64,000 nucleotides of DNA. It comes from an uncultured Alphaproteobacteria bacterium. Its GTDB lineage: Bacteria; Pseudomonadota; Alphaproteobacteria; TMED127. The position numbers and the translations under genes are program-made. Location of the stretch: contig CACFLM010000001.1 of assembly GCA_902567145.1 (NCBI GenBank), forward strand, positions 10,001 to 74,000. Direction: 5' to 3'. The notes under the pieces are model-generated. The model was given only the letters and a program-made list of their open reading frames with translations, was not told the DNA's origin and searched no databases. Positions 1-11,689 of the stretch are shown one piece after another; position 1 is the first letter of the stretch; each line of letters begins with the position of its first letter.

Positions 1-36
1 ACCACCTTCACATTCCTTTATTAATAGTTTCCAAAT

Positions 37-113
<77 letters not shown>

Positions 114-117
114 TTAA

Positions 118-193
118 GGGGGCGTAGCTCAGTTGGGAGAGCGGTAGCTTTGCAAGCTATAGGTCGTCGGTTCGATCCCGTCCGCCTCCACCA
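118..193 (+). tRNA. tRNA-Ala (TGC)
   Basis: Complete 76-nt tRNA with encoded CCA, only 4 nt after tRNA-Ile. Acceptor GGGGGCG pairs with CGCCTCC, anticodon TGC is at 151-153, and the T loop is TTCGATC. The T stem has one T-T mismatch. It is the second spacer tRNA of the operon. The 120 nt that follow, up to the 23S gene, are AT-rich and end in the 5' half of the 23S processing stem. Confidence 0.96.
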
Positions 194-314
194 ACCTGCC
201 TTTTAAGATTTTTGAAATAGTGAATATTAAATATTAAATATTAAGTATAAGTATATTGAAAACTTCAATTTTGAATTTTTTTATATTTGTGTATAAAAAA
301 AGTTTGAGAGTTCA

Positions 315-3055
<2,741 letters not shown>

Positions 3056-3100
3056 GAAATTCTCAAACTTTTTTTATATACTATTTTAACTGTGATTTTA

Positions 3101-3221
3101 TGGTCCGGTGGTTATGGCGAAGGGAGAACACCCGATTCCATTCCGAACTCGGTCGTGAAAACCTTCAGCGCCGATGGTACTTTGTCTTAAGGCACGGGAG
3201 AGTAGGTCGTTGCCGGGCCTT
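3101..3221 (+). rRNA. rrf: 5S ribosomal RNA
   Basis: About 120 nt with the conserved internal block CCGAACTCGG (about 3144-3153) and terminal helix GGTCCGGTG pairing with TGCCGGGCC. A perfect 10-bp inverted repeat (TGTGATTTTA at 3091-3100 and TAAAATCACA at 3221-3230) extends the terminal helix and is probably the precursor-processing stem. It follows 23S by about 45 nt, so in this organism the hypervariable genes lie after, not between, 23S and 5S. Confidence 0.93.
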
Positions 3222-3248
3222 AAAATCACAGTTTGTTATATGCTTTGA

Positions 3249-3325
<77 letters not shown>

Positions 3326-3384
3326 ACTAAAATGTAAGTAATCTATAAAATTACTAAAAAGTTTCCATTAGAATAAATAATAAA

Positions 3385-4260
3385 TTAAATATTGTAACCG
3401 AATATCTCAGAATTTTTCTTTGTTATTAATTTATCACTTTTTTTTGTGAAGAAATGATTTCTCCATGCTGGCCTGTGGGCATGCGTTTTGGAGTCAACTA
3501 GAAGATCATATTTGGGAAGTGTGAGAGGCCTATCTTCAGATATGAGCCCAATATTTGTCATTAGATAACCTTTAAAACCTGCTTTTCTCAAAATATTAAA
3601 AAGATTGTATCGGTTTTTATCATGAAGATTTATTTCTAAAATAAAATCAACACTTTTGATTTTATCAAAGTTTTTAACAGACAAAAAAGTATCATATTCA
3701 TTTCCTTCGATGTCAATTTTCATTAAGGTATTTTTTTTATTATAATTGTGGAGTAATTGATTAAAAGATTTCGTTTTAACACTAGTGACATCATAATTTT
3801 GATTACCATACATTTTTTTCATAACTTGACCTGGCTTGATTAAAGAAGCACATCCACTAAACGGAGAAAATTTATTTGAGTTGGGGATATAAAATTTAGA
3901 AACTCCATCATGACTTGATATTGCCTCATTTCTTAGTTCATAGTTGAGATTATTAATTTTCATAAGTTTGTGGGCAAACTCAAATGATTGAAAATAGGGT
4001 TCAAAAGCTAATATATTCCAATCTTTATATTTTTTTATAAATAATGAAAAGAAACCAATATTAGAACCAATATCGATAAAGTTATTGTATTTAAAATAAT
4101 CAAAGAATTTGACTACCTCATATTCATAAAAATCAGTTAAATAAATTTCTTTTAAAATTGTTGATTTTTTAACATTTGGGAATTTGATATCCTTGAATTT
4201 TACTATACTAGGATAAATATCAAGTTTTAAACTTATTTTTTTTATAAGGTTTTTAATCAT
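3385..4260 (-). CDS. FkbM-family SAM-dependent methyltransferase
   Basis: 291 aa. Visible motifs: SAM-binding FIDIGSNIGFFS (about 61-72), acidic-loop AFEPY (about 85-89), and the family motif MKIDIEGNEY (about 180-189). FkbM-family enzymes O-methylate sugars or other small molecules, and in polysaccharide loci they usually methylate a glycan hydroxyl. It is the last gene of a leftward trio with the GNAT and FemAB-like genes (gap 8 nt), so the three are probably co-transcribed. Its stop is 60 nt from tRNA-fMet, at the island border. The substrate is unknown. A second FkbM paralogue lies at 5947-6804 on the other strand. Confidence 0.85.
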   Translation of the reverse strand: MIKNLIKKISLKLDIYPSIVKFKDIKFPNVKKSTILKEIYLTDFYEYEVVKFFDYFKYNNFIDIGSNIGFFSLFIKKYKDWNILAFEPYFQSFEFAHKLMKINNLNYELRNEAISSHDGVSKFYIPNSNKFSPFSGCASLIKPGQVMKKMYGNQNYDVTSVKTKSFNQLLHNYNKKNTLMKIDIEGNEYDTFLSVKNFDKIKSVDFILEINLHDKNRYNLFNILRKAGFKGYLMTNIGLISEDRPLTLPKYDLLVDSKTHAHRPAWRNHFFTKKSDKLITKKNSEIFGYNI

Positions 4261-4268
4261 TTGTTAAT

Positions 4269-4775
4269 TCAAAAATTTATTTTAATAGAAATATTGAATA
4301 ACTTTAAGCATAAAAAAGTTTTTACTTTTTGAAAACCAAGCTTCTTAATACTTTTTAAAAGATATTTTTTTTTATTTTCTATTAGGATATATTTTCTTAA
4401 CTTTTTCAACTTCTTCAATGATAAAATTGAGATAACTCCATTTTTATAAACCGAGGTTCGTCTGAACTCATTTTTAGTTTTACAGTCCCATATTATAGCT
4501 CCCCTTTCTTTAACTTTAAAATTCATACCAAAAAAAAGAGGAACATATTCAGTTATCTTTAACCAATGGTATCCAATGATATTTTTTTTTGTTTTTGTTA
4601 GATAACATTGGTTATACTTATCAATTCTTTTTATAAATTTTTCATTATTTACAAATTTGTCTTTATTACTTTTTAAAAATAATTCATTAGCCGGTGTGAT
4701 TTTTATCTTTTTATCAATTAACCCATCGTAAGAAAATAAGGTGCAAATTTTAAAAACAAAAATTTTTTTATACAT
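4269..4775 (-). CDS. GNAT-like acyltransferase of the glycan island
   Basis: 168 aa, very Lys/Ile/Asn-rich. The C-terminal half looks like a GNAT core: a beta-strand GAIIWDC (about 92-98), a basic turn EFRRTSVYKNG, a helix, then IENKKKYLLKSIKKLGFQK (about 132-150), matching the N..S.....LGF pattern of GNAT motif B. The expected role is transfer of an acyl group to an amino sugar, but the substrate cannot be read from the sequence. It sits between the FkbM gene (8 nt) and the FemAB-like gene (4 nt), so it is in the same leftward operon. The assignment rests on fold-level pattern only. Confidence 0.55.
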   Translation of the reverse strand: MYKKIFVFKICTLFSYDGLIDKKIKITPANELFLKSNKDKFVNNEKFIKRIDKYNQCYLTKTKKNIIGYHWLKITEYVPLFFGMNFKVKERGAIIWDCKTKNEFRRTSVYKNGVISILSLKKLKKLRKYILIENKKKYLLKSIKKLGFQKVKTFLCLKLFNISIKINF

Positions 4776-4779
4776 CTAG

Positions 4780-5787
4780 CTAAATTATTCTCGTAAATTG
4801 ATTTTTTATTTTTCTAATGACAAATTGTTTTAGAAAGTTTTTTTCAACTTTTTTAGATGCTAATTTACTTTCAGTTGAACTTTTATTTGTTGAATAATAA
4901 TAGACTTTTTTCTCAGAGGCTCCAAAAAATCTCTTAAATAAATAGACTCCGCCTCCTCTTGTAGATTCACTCATATCAAAAAAATCTATTCCATCGCGGT
5001 ATAAAAGTTTAATGACTTCAGATAATAAAAAGTGCATTGCATTCTTAGAATTCTTGACAGTGGAAGCAAATGTATATTGTGCAATATTTTTCCCTTTAAT
5101 AAGGATTAGACTGCCCATATACTCTCCTAAGTTATCAAGAACTGAATAAATTTGAGCATTGTTTCCATAAAACTTTATTAACTTACTAAAAAATTTAAAT
5201 GGTAATACATCAACATCTTTATTTAACATATTTTCTTTATAAATATTATAAAATTTATTTAAATAGATCTTATTACTAGATATATGAAAATTAAACTTTT
5301 CTGACTTTCTAATAGCATTTCTAGTTTTTGCTCTTAAATTCTTCCAGAAATATTCATAATCCTTCTTTAATTCCATAATCATAGAAATTTTATAATATTT
5401 TCTTGATTTAATATCAAAGTTTTGGAATCCCGATGTACAAACAAATTCTGATATATTTTTTTCTGAGCAAAAATCTTTAATGTGGTTAAAAATCAATTTT
5501 GCTATTAAACTGTTATCAGCGTTGAGTCCGAATCTAGATGAATAAAGCTTTTTTTTACCACTAAGACTATTTACTAAAAAACAAGAGCATAACCCCTTTA
5601 TATTTCCTCTTAAATCTTTAGCAACAAAAAATAAAGGTGTTTGAAAAAAAAAAATATTTTTAATGATAAATTTTAATTGAAAAAGACCAATTGGTACTGT
5701 TAATTTTTTTTTTAGTAGATAAGAATTCCAGCTTGACTCATCAGATTTTGAAGCGATCTTAACAGTTATAGATTTTGATGATTGCAT
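4780..5787 (-). CDS. FemAB-like GNAT-fold aminoacyl/acyltransferase
   Basis: 335 aa. It shows the two-lobed GNAT pattern of the FemAB/BioF2-type group: a basic LRAKTRNAIRKSEK helix (about 151-164) like the R..R..IR.a.k segment of these proteins, then ASTVKNSKNAMHFLLSEVIK (about 241-260) and a C-terminal FDMSESTRGGGVYLFKRFFG (about 270-289), resembling the family's fD..g......gv..FK..fG end. FemAB enzymes add amino acids to peptidoglycan bridges, but relatives in polysaccharide clusters probably acylate sugars. It is the first gene of the leftward trio, with divergent FkbM 5947 upstream. Confidence 0.65.
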   Translation of the reverse strand: MQSSKSITVKIASKSDESSWNSYLLKKKLTVPIGLFQLKFIIKNIFFFQTPLFFVAKDLRGNIKGLCSCFLVNSLSGKKKLYSSRFGLNADNSLIAKLIFNHIKDFCSEKNISEFVCTSGFQNFDIKSRKYYKISMIMELKKDYEYFWKNLRAKTRNAIRKSEKFNFHISSNKIYLNKFYNIYKENMLNKDVDVLPFKFFSKLIKFYGNNAQIYSVLDNLGEYMGSLILIKGKNIAQYTFASTVKNSKNAMHFLLSEVIKLLYRDGIDFFDMSESTRGGGVYLFKRFFGASEKKVYYYSTNKSSTESKLASKKVEKNFLKQFVIRKIKNQFTRII

Positions 5788-5946
5788 TAAAATAGTATTC
5801 TTAATTGTTCTAATTAGAAATGATAATTTAGTATGAAAGATAATATTATACTAGAAAAAAAGGTTTTTTTTTGGTAGTTTTCATTAGTTTAGATAACTTA
5901 AATTGAAAAACTTCATATTACTTTTCAATAGGGTTTAAAGATTTTT
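5788..5946. promoter_or_regulatory. divergent intergenic region, probable promoters
   Basis: 159 nt between the leftward acyltransferase operon and the rightward FkbM gene. It must carry promoters in both directions if the trio is one operon. It is AT-rich with several TATAAT-like strings (for example ATAATATTATAC near 5840) and TTGAAA at 5903-5908, but no clean pair with 17-nt spacing. Exact promoters are not called. Confidence 0.3.
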
Positions 5947-6804
5947 ATGAACTCTCTTATTAATAAAATAAAGTTTTATATAAAATTTTATTTTCATCCT
6001 GATAAATCGATAAAATTTAATAATGATCTTTCATGTTGGATTGCAAAAAAAAAAATTTCCAAAAAAGACTTTTTTATTTCTTTTAGGTCTTTTAAAGAAA
6101 TTAGGAGGTTTGATCAACTTGAAAACCCTAAATTTAATGACTTGGTTTTTAAATTTATAATGTCTAAATTTAAAATTAAGAATTTCTACGATGTTGGTTC
6201 GTCAAATGGAATTTACGGATTCCTTGCCAATAGAATTCAGAGTTGTAACGTTGTCTTTATTGAACCTTATACACCAAGTATTGAATCAATTCTTAAGACA
6301 ATATACCTTTTGGATGACAAAAAAAAAAAACAATTCAATGTAGTTCAAGCAGGTATAGACTCGAGATTCTCTTTTTCAAAGTTTTTTTTTCATAAAAAAC
6401 CAATACCTGGGGAAACCATGAACTCCTTTAGTGATGTTTCTATGTATGAACACTTAGATAGAAAGCAGATGAAGGTTCCAACTTTTCAGTGGGGAGCTGG
6501 AATCTCAATAGACGAATTAGTCTTTAAATGTAAATTACCAGACCCCTCTGTTGTTAAAATTGATGTTGATGGATTTGAACTTGAAGCAATTAAAGGAATG
6601 AAAAGATGTTTAGAACAAAATAAAGTTAAAGCATTTATCATAGAAATAAATAGTAAAGAAAAATATAAAAAGATATATAAATTTCTCGAAAAGTTCAATT
6701 TTGAGGAAATTGATCACTCAGATCACTATGAGAGTCAAAATCTGTATATTAGAGATTATATCTTTGTAAAAGATAAGAATTCTTTTAAAAAATTAATTTA
6801 CTAG
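5947..6804 (+). CDS. FkbM-family SAM-dependent methyltransferase (second copy)
   Basis: 285 aa with FYDVGSSNGIYGF (about 80-92), VFIEPY (about 103-108) and VVKIDVDGFELEAIKGM (about 202-218), the three FkbM signatures. It probably O-methylates a sugar of the surface glycan. It is monocistronic, between divergent and convergent neighbours. The coding sequence contains two long A tracts, A11 at 6045-6055 (Ala-Lys-Lys-Lys-Ile region) and A12 at 6319-6330 (DDKKKKQ region). Slippage at either would truncate the protein; in this sequence the frame is intact. Confidence 0.85.
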   Translation: MNSLINKIKFYIKFYFHPDKSIKFNNDLSCWIAKKKISKKDFFISFRSFKEIRRFDQLENPKFNDLVFKFIMSKFKIKNFYDVGSSNGIYGFLANRIQSCNVVFIEPYTPSIESILKTIYLLDDKKKKQFNVVQAGIDSRFSFSKFFFHKKPIPGETMNSFSDVSMYEHLDRKQMKVPTFQWGAGISIDELVFKCKLPDPSVVKIDVDGFELEAIKGMKRCLEQNKVKAFIIEINSKEKYKKIYKFLEKFNFEEIDHSDHYESQNLYIRDYIFVKDKNSFKKLIY

Positions 6805-6859
6805 AGCTTTTAGAGGATTTAGAGGAATATATTAATTAATTTATTTTGGATTATAAATC

Positions 6860-7816
6860 CTAAAGATCTAGAAGATACCTATCAAATTTATTATCTTTTC
6901 TTTCAAGTAATCTTCTGTTTTTCATTCTATAGAGTCCATTGGCAGTTTCAGAGCCTTCAAATCTGCTTGTATAATTAAATACTATTAAAATCCGTGGTTT
7001 CGATTTTGCTCTGGCACCATAATGCAGACAATGGTAAGGATCTACAAAAAGAATCTTTTTACCTTTAGGTGATTTGAACTGTATTAATTCTTCTTTTTTT
7101 GCAAATTTGTATACTTCATCATCTTCGATTCTTCCTCCAAGATACTTTCTATTTGAAAGAACATTATTCGTTTTTATAGCGCTTAAGAAACTAAATGGAC
7201 CATTAAAACTATTAACATCATTAATTGGAAAAACTACATGAACTTGTTTATGACTTTGTTGATCAAGATGAAATTTTTCTGAACCAAAACTACCATTGTG
7301 AGGATATGAATAAAATAAGCAAACATTTCCTACCACTGGGACTTCTTTTAGGTAATTTATAACAACTTTTAAGATTTTTTCTTGTGTGAAAAACTCAAAA
7401 ATTGGTCTTATCTCATTTATATTTCTTAAGCTTATACTTTCGTCATCTTTATCGTATTCTATTAGATTGAATGTAAATTTATTTGAATCCGGCTTAAATT
7501 TGATTTTTTTTTTTTTAGCAACTTTAAGACAGTGTTTTAAAAGACTATCAACATTTTTAAGTTCATTTGTTTCAGTTAATAAATACTTTTTTCTATTATC
7601 TATTTCTTTATCTATACTTTGAAATTTTACAAAATATTTTCTAATAATAAATTTATTAAATAAAAATACTTTCTTGAAGATTGATGAAATCTCGTTAGAT
7701 ACTCTTCTTGAAAGATTAAATCTTCTTGATAAAATCCCAGAGAAATTTCTGCCTAGTGTTCCTTTTTTAAATTCAAAACGAAAATAATTTGCCTTCGAAA
7801 TTATATTTTGAAACAT
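6860..7816 (-). CDS. phytanoyl-CoA dioxygenase-like Fe(II)/2-oxoglutarate oxygenase
   Basis: 318 aa. The Fe-binding facial triad is visible: FHLDQQ (His183, Asp185), a distal His in CLHYGARAKSKPR (His265), and the 2-oxoglutarate-binding Arg ten residues later (about Arg275). The length fits the PhyH superfamily. In glycan or secondary-metabolite clusters these enzymes hydroxylate or otherwise oxidise a C-H bond; the substrate here is unknown. It stands alone on the minus strand, convergent with FkbM 5947 and divergent from acpS. The coding strand carries an A13 tract (T13 at 7504-7516) encoding Lys residues. A second PhyH-like gene is at 13832. Confidence 0.75.
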   Translation of the reverse strand: MFQNIISKANYFRFEFKKGTLGRNFSGILSRRFNLSRRVSNEISSIFKKVFLFNKFIIRKYFVKFQSIDKEIDNRKKYLLTETNELKNVDSLLKHCLKVAKKKKIKFKPDSNKFTFNLIEYDKDDESISLRNINEIRPIFEFFTQEKILKVVINYLKEVPVVGNVCLFYSYPHNGSFGSEKFHLDQQSHKQVHVVFPINDVNSFNGPFSFLSAIKTNNVLSNRKYLGGRIEDDEVYKFAKKEELIQFKSPKGKKILFVDPYHCLHYGARAKSKPRILIVFNYTSRFEGSETANGLYRMKNRRLLERKDNKFDRYLLDL

Positions 7817-7935
7817 CTTTATCTTATAAATGCTAAAACTTTAAAAAACAACTTATAAAATAATTTTATATTGCTAATATTTTAAGTAATCTTTTTAAGT
7901 AAAATTAGATAATGTAACGATTAAAAAAAAGTTTA

Positions 7936-8322
7936 ATGAATATTTCTCAAGGCATAGATATCGTTAGTATAAACAGAGTAAAGAAAGTATTTGATAAATA
8001 CCAATCAAAATTTTTAATAAAGATACTTTCAAATAAAGAGAAGAGAATATTTGATAAAAATAAAAAGATTAAGTTTATAGCTAACAGGTTTGCAGGTAAG
8101 GAAGCATTTGTGAAGGCCTTAGGAACTGGTTTTACTGGTAAAATTAAAATTAGAGATATAAGCATACTTAATAATGAGAGCGGAAAACCAATCTATGAGA
8201 TCACAGGAGAAACTCTCAAAGCAATTGAAGAAAAAAATAATATAAATAATGTTTCATTTAATATTACATTATCTGATGAAAAAGAATATGTTATTGCATT
8301 GGCAACAATCATATGGCTATGA
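7936..8322 (+). CDS. acpS: holo-[acyl-carrier-protein] synthase
   Basis: 128 aa, the normal AcpS length. It has the family signatures GIDIV (Asp8), FAGKEAFVKALGTG (about 52-65, with the Mg-binding Glu56), NNESGKP and an SLSD-like NITLSDEKEYVIALA end. It transfers 4'-phosphopantetheine from CoA to a Ser of acyl carrier protein in the cytoplasm. AcpS is usually encoded in a core operon with pdxJ, lepB, rnc or era, so a place inside a glycan island, after a dioxygenase and before a Gfo/Idh gene, is unusual. It may be the only copy, relocated, or a second enzyme. No ACP, PKS or NRPS gene is in the window. Confidence 0.9.
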   Translation: MNISQGIDIVSINRVKKVFDKYQSKFLIKILSNKEKRIFDKNKKIKFIANRFAGKEAFVKALGTGFTGKIKIRDISILNNESGKPIYEITGETLKAIEEKNNINNVSFNITLSDEKEYVIALATIIWL

Positions 8323-8414
8323 AGGAAGAAAATTTAAATTTCTAAAAAAAACACTATTTTTTTTACTAATATGAGTACCAAAAACTGTATAATAATAGAA
8401 ATTAATATTAAGAT

Positions 8415-9353
8415 ATGAAAGTTTTATTAGTAGGAGCAGGTGGAGCAGGTGCATTAAATAAGTCTACAACTATAAATAATATAGAGATTTTTAGAAACCA
8501 CCTTGATGTTTTAACTAAATTTAAAAATCTGGATTTAATTGTTGTAGATTCTTCAAAACATATACTAAGAAAAGTTAAAAAGAAATATTATTCTAAAAGT
8601 AAGAGAATTAAGTATTTGCTGAACTTAGATGATGTACCAAATGAGAAAATCGATTTAGCAATCATCTCAACGCCTCCAAACATTAGATTAATCTTACTAA
8701 AGAAATTATCTAATCTTAACTGCAGACTTTTCATTATTGAAAAACCTCTATCAGACAATATTAAGGAGTCAAAGAGAATTATCAAATTCGCAGAATCAAA
8801 TAAAATAAAATTGATAATTAATTACCCAAGAAGATTTGATGATGCAGTCAAAAAAATTTTAAAGACCAAACAAGTTCCTACAAGAATAGTTTGTTACTAT
8901 AGTAAAGGTGTTCTAAATTATGGGAGTCATTTGATTGATTTTTTAATACATCTTTTTGGAAGTTTTTCAAAGATCGAAAAACTAAAATTTGATAAATCAG
9001 AATCACCTTCTTTTAATCTTTTAACAAAATCTAAGATTCCAATTTCAATTATTGGAATTGATAGTATTCAATATGATCAATTTGAAATAAGTTTATTTTA
9101 CAAAGCCAGAAAGTTACAAATAAGGAATGGTGGTTTGGAAATTAAAACATTTACTTCTCAACCAAACCTTTTAATTGATTCTTATTCTCATTTACAGGAA
9201 ACCAAAAATTCGTCGGATTTCACCATTAATAATTGTTTTAGTAATTTGTATAATAAATTAATTAAAAATAACAAAATTAACGAGTATTTTGAATTTCAAA
9301 ATCTGAGAGAGATCTTGTATGTTTACGAAATAATAAATAAAATTAAAAACTAA
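8415..9353 (+). CDS. Gfo/Idh/MocA-family sugar oxidoreductase
   Basis: 312 aa. N-terminal Rossmann motif VGAGGAGA (about 6-13), AIISTPPNIR (about 82-91), the family EKPLS motif (about 109-113), and a C-terminal LNYGSHLIDFLIHLFG with the family-conserved His (about 172). The family uses NAD(P) to oxidise or reduce sugar nucleotides or free sugars. It is 61 nt before a DegT aminotransferase, the common oxidase-plus-transaminase pair that makes amino sugars. It is probably the first gene of the operon running to about 13822 or beyond. Confidence 0.8.
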   Translation: MKVLLVGAGGAGALNKSTTINNIEIFRNHLDVLTKFKNLDLIVVDSSKHILRKVKKKYYSKSKRIKYLLNLDDVPNEKIDLAIISTPPNIRLILLKKLSNLNCRLFIIEKPLSDNIKESKRIIKFAESNKIKLIINYPRRFDDAVKKILKTKQVPTRIVCYYSKGVLNYGSHLIDFLIHLFGSFSKIEKLKFDKSESPSFNLLTKSKIPISIIGIDSIQYDQFEISLFYKARKLQIRNGGLEIKTFTSQPNLLIDSYSHLQETKNSSDFTINNCFSNLYNKLIKNNKINEYFEFQNLREILYVYEIINKIKN

Positions 9354-9414
9354 ATACTTATTGCAAATGAATGTTTTTATTGAAATATAAATCAATCTAG
9401 CATATTTAAATATT

Positions 9415-10746
9415 ATGAGTACAAAAAAACATTACCCAGCTATTTTAGGCGGTGAGAAAATAAGAAAACAGCCTTTACCTCATTATAATATGATTGGTGA
9501 TGAAGAAAAAAAAGCTGTAATGGAGGTATTAGATAGTGGAATATTATCAGGATTTGCTGCTCAACCTAATAAAGATTTCTTTGGTGGCCCAATAATAGAA
9601 AAACTAGAGCAAAATTATTGTGAAAGATTTAAATCAAATTTCGCAACTGCTATTAACTCTGCCACAACTGGTTTACATGCAGCTTTAGCTGCAACTGGAA
9701 TCGGTCCTGGTGATGAAGTAATAGTTCCTCCTTATACTATGAGTGCAACAGCTACTGCCGTTATTTATTGTGGAGCAATACCAGTTTTTGCTGATATTGA
9801 AGAGGATACTTATTGCCTTGATCCCGAGAGTGTGAAGAAGAAAATTTCGAAGAATACTAAAGTAATTCTCACAGTTAATCTTTTTGGACTTCCATCTTCA
9901 TTACTTAAATTGAGAAAGATAGCTGACGATAAAGGTTTGTTCCTAATTGAAGATAATGCTCAAGCACCCGGAGCTCTTATCAAAAATAAATTTACTGGAA
10001 CAGTAGGCGATTTTGGGATCTTTAGTTTAAATAGACATAAAGCTATGCAGTGCGGGGAAGGTGGTGTTGTTCTTAGTGATGATCTAGAGTTAACTCAAAG
10101 GTTAAGACTAGTCAGAAACCATGGTGAAGTTTTAGTAGAGGCAATGAATGTGAAGAATATAACAAACATGGTTGGGTTAAACTATAGAATGACAAATATG
10201 GAAGCTGCCGTAGCGATAGAGCAATTGAAGAAGTTAGATAAGATTAATGAGCCGAGAATTAGTTTGGCTGATAGATTGACAAAAAATCTCGCTAATATTG
10301 AAGGAATAGATGCGCCTGTCTTGAGAGAAGATTGTACTCACGTTTACTATTTCTACCCGATGAAGTTTAGTGAAGAGCTCATAGGTATGCCAAGAAAACT
10401 TTTTTGCAAGTCTGTAGAGGCCGAGGGGTTTACACTAAAAGCTGGATACGTTAGACCAATCTATTTAGAGCCTATGTATCAAAAAAAAATAGGTTTTGGT
10501 AAAGATGGTTTCCCATTCGTTGCTAATGATAGGATTCAAGAAATCGATTATTCTGAAAATACTTGTCCAGTATGCGAAGATATTCAAAATAACCAACTAA
10601 TTTGGACAAATATAACTTATTCTCCTTTGACTCATAATGATATGGATCAATTTTGCAGTGCAATTAAAAAAGTAATCAAAAATAAAGATTTAATAATGTC
10701 TAAGCAAAGCTTGCAAACTGTAAATGAAGGAACACTCTACGATTAA
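9415..10746 (+). CDS. DegT/DnrJ/EryC1/StrS-family PLP sugar aminotransferase
   Basis: 443 aa. PLP-binding features are LIEDNAQAPGA (Asp180 region) and the Schiff-base Lys209 in FSLNRHKAMQCGEGG, with TTGLHAALAATG (about 84-95) in the phosphate-binding region. These enzymes transaminate a keto group on a sugar, usually a nucleotide sugar. Together with the upstream Gfo/Idh dehydrogenase it suggests a two-step oxidise-then-aminate route. The start at ATG 9415 is supported by the opening ILGGEKIRKQPLP, typical of this subfamily. The 3' end overlaps the next gene by 23 nt. Confidence 0.85.
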   Translation: MSTKKHYPAILGGEKIRKQPLPHYNMIGDEEKKAVMEVLDSGILSGFAAQPNKDFFGGPIIEKLEQNYCERFKSNFATAINSATTGLHAALAATGIGPGDEVIVPPYTMSATATAVIYCGAIPVFADIEEDTYCLDPESVKKKISKNTKVILTVNLFGLPSSLLKLRKIADDKGLFLIEDNAQAPGALIKNKFTGTVGDFGIFSLNRHKAMQCGEGGVVLSDDLELTQRLRLVRNHGEVLVEAMNVKNITNMVGLNYRMTNMEAAVAIEQLKKLDKINEPRISLADRLTKNLANIEGIDAPVLREDCTHVYYFYPMKFSEELIGMPRKLFCKSVEAEGFTLKAGYVRPIYLEPMYQKKIGFGKDGFPFVANDRIQEIDYSENTCPVCEDIQNNQLIWTNITYSPLTHNDMDQFCSAIKKVIKNKDLIMSKQSLQTVNEGTLYD

Positions 10747-11689
10747 ATCTATAATCTTTATTCTTTGTCAACACGGAGCATTCAAATACTTTCAACCCTT
10801 GTTTGATTTGTGGAGAAGTGAAGAGAAACCTTTTAGATGGCAAGTTTTATTGGATACAGATATTATAAAGCTATCTGAAGATGACAGAGTTAAATACAAT
10901 GTTTTAAGTTCTGAGAACAAATTTTTTCAAAGTCCAAACCTAATCATTTCATCAACTTCTGGTTCTCAATTAGAGAAATTCTATTATAATTTTGCAAAAA
11001 TTAAGAAAATAAAAATAATCCAATTAATCGACTCATCTTATAATTATAAAAAAAGAATATTCGATACAAATGGTAAAAATAATTATCCTAATATTTTACT
11101 ATTAATTGACCGATATTCTTTAAAAGCTGCTATCAGAAAAGATAATATAGAAATTGGTATTTGTAATTGTTTTGGAAATCCAGCATGGGAAAATATAAAG
11201 ATGCTAAAAAAAAAAGAATTACATGATATCTTATTTATAAGTCAACCAATTAAAACTGATTTTGACTCTAGATTAGGTTTTAATGAAAATGATGTAATAG
11301 AAGAATTAGTAGAACTTAAGAAATTAAAAAATGTAAGATCTTTAAATATTGTTTTTCACCCTAGAGAAAAAAAAAAGAAATTAAGATACTTTGATAATGT
11401 TTTTAGTGACACTGAAGGAATCGATAGATGCGGTACAATAGTAGGTATGTTTTCTTCTTTAATGATAGACGCATATTATTCAGGAAGAAATATTATAAGT
11501 TTTCAACCAAACTTAAAACAAAATATGGACTTCTTATCTCAAAGAAAATTGATAAAGGTTGTTTCTACTATAGATGACTTGAAGTCTAATTTATTTAGTG
11601 GATGTCTCATTCCGCCAGAAAAAAACCCTTTCAAAGGAAGCGTTAAAAGACTGAATAACTATCTTAATATGATCATTAAAAAATTATGA
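10724..11689 (+). CDS. putative GT-B-fold surface-glycan protein, function unknown
   Basis: 321 aa, not firmly recognised. The C-terminal half has the pattern of CDP-glycerol/polysialyl-type and other GT-B transferases: IVFHPREKK (about 209-217), then GTIVGMFSSLMIDAYYSGR (about 237-255), that is an HP motif followed by G..SS...A...G. The N-terminus (IIFILCQHGAFKYFQPLFDLW) resembles the start of these proteins. It overlaps the upstream aminotransferase by 23 nt and the downstream cytidylyltransferase by 4 nt, so it is tightly operonic with them. A sugar transferase using the CMP-sugar made next door is a reasonable inference. Confidence 0.45.
   Translation: MKEHSTIKSIIFILCQHGAFKYFQPLFDLWRSEEKPFRWQVLLDTDIIKLSEDDRVKYNVLSSENKFFQSPNLIISSTSGSQLEKFYYNFAKIKKIKIIQLIDSSYNYKKRIFDTNGKNNYPNILLLIDRYSLKAAIRKDNIEIGICNCFGNPAWENIKMLKKKELHDILFISQPIKTDFDSRLGFNENDVIEELVELKKLKNVRSLNIVFHPREKKKKLRYFDNVFSDTEGIDRCGTIVGMFSSLMIDAYYSGRNIISFQPNLKQNMDFLSQRKLIKVVSTIDDLKSNLFSGCLIPPEKNPFKGSVKRLNNYLNMIIKKL

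Noticed and set aside
118..193. T-T mismatch in the tRNA-Ala T stem as a sign of pseudogene
   Set aside because: The rest of the cloverleaf is intact and the mismatch is compatible with alphaproteobacterial tRNA-Ala genes as I recall them.
3337..3355. AGTAAT...ATTACT hairpin after tRNA-fMet as a terminator
   Set aside because: Only 6 bp and no T tract follows, so it does not meet the Rho-independent pattern.
7947..8165. Antisense ORF of 72 aa under acpS, and similar antisense ORFs elsewhere
   Set aside because: They are mirror images of real genes on the other strand, low-complexity and without start context.
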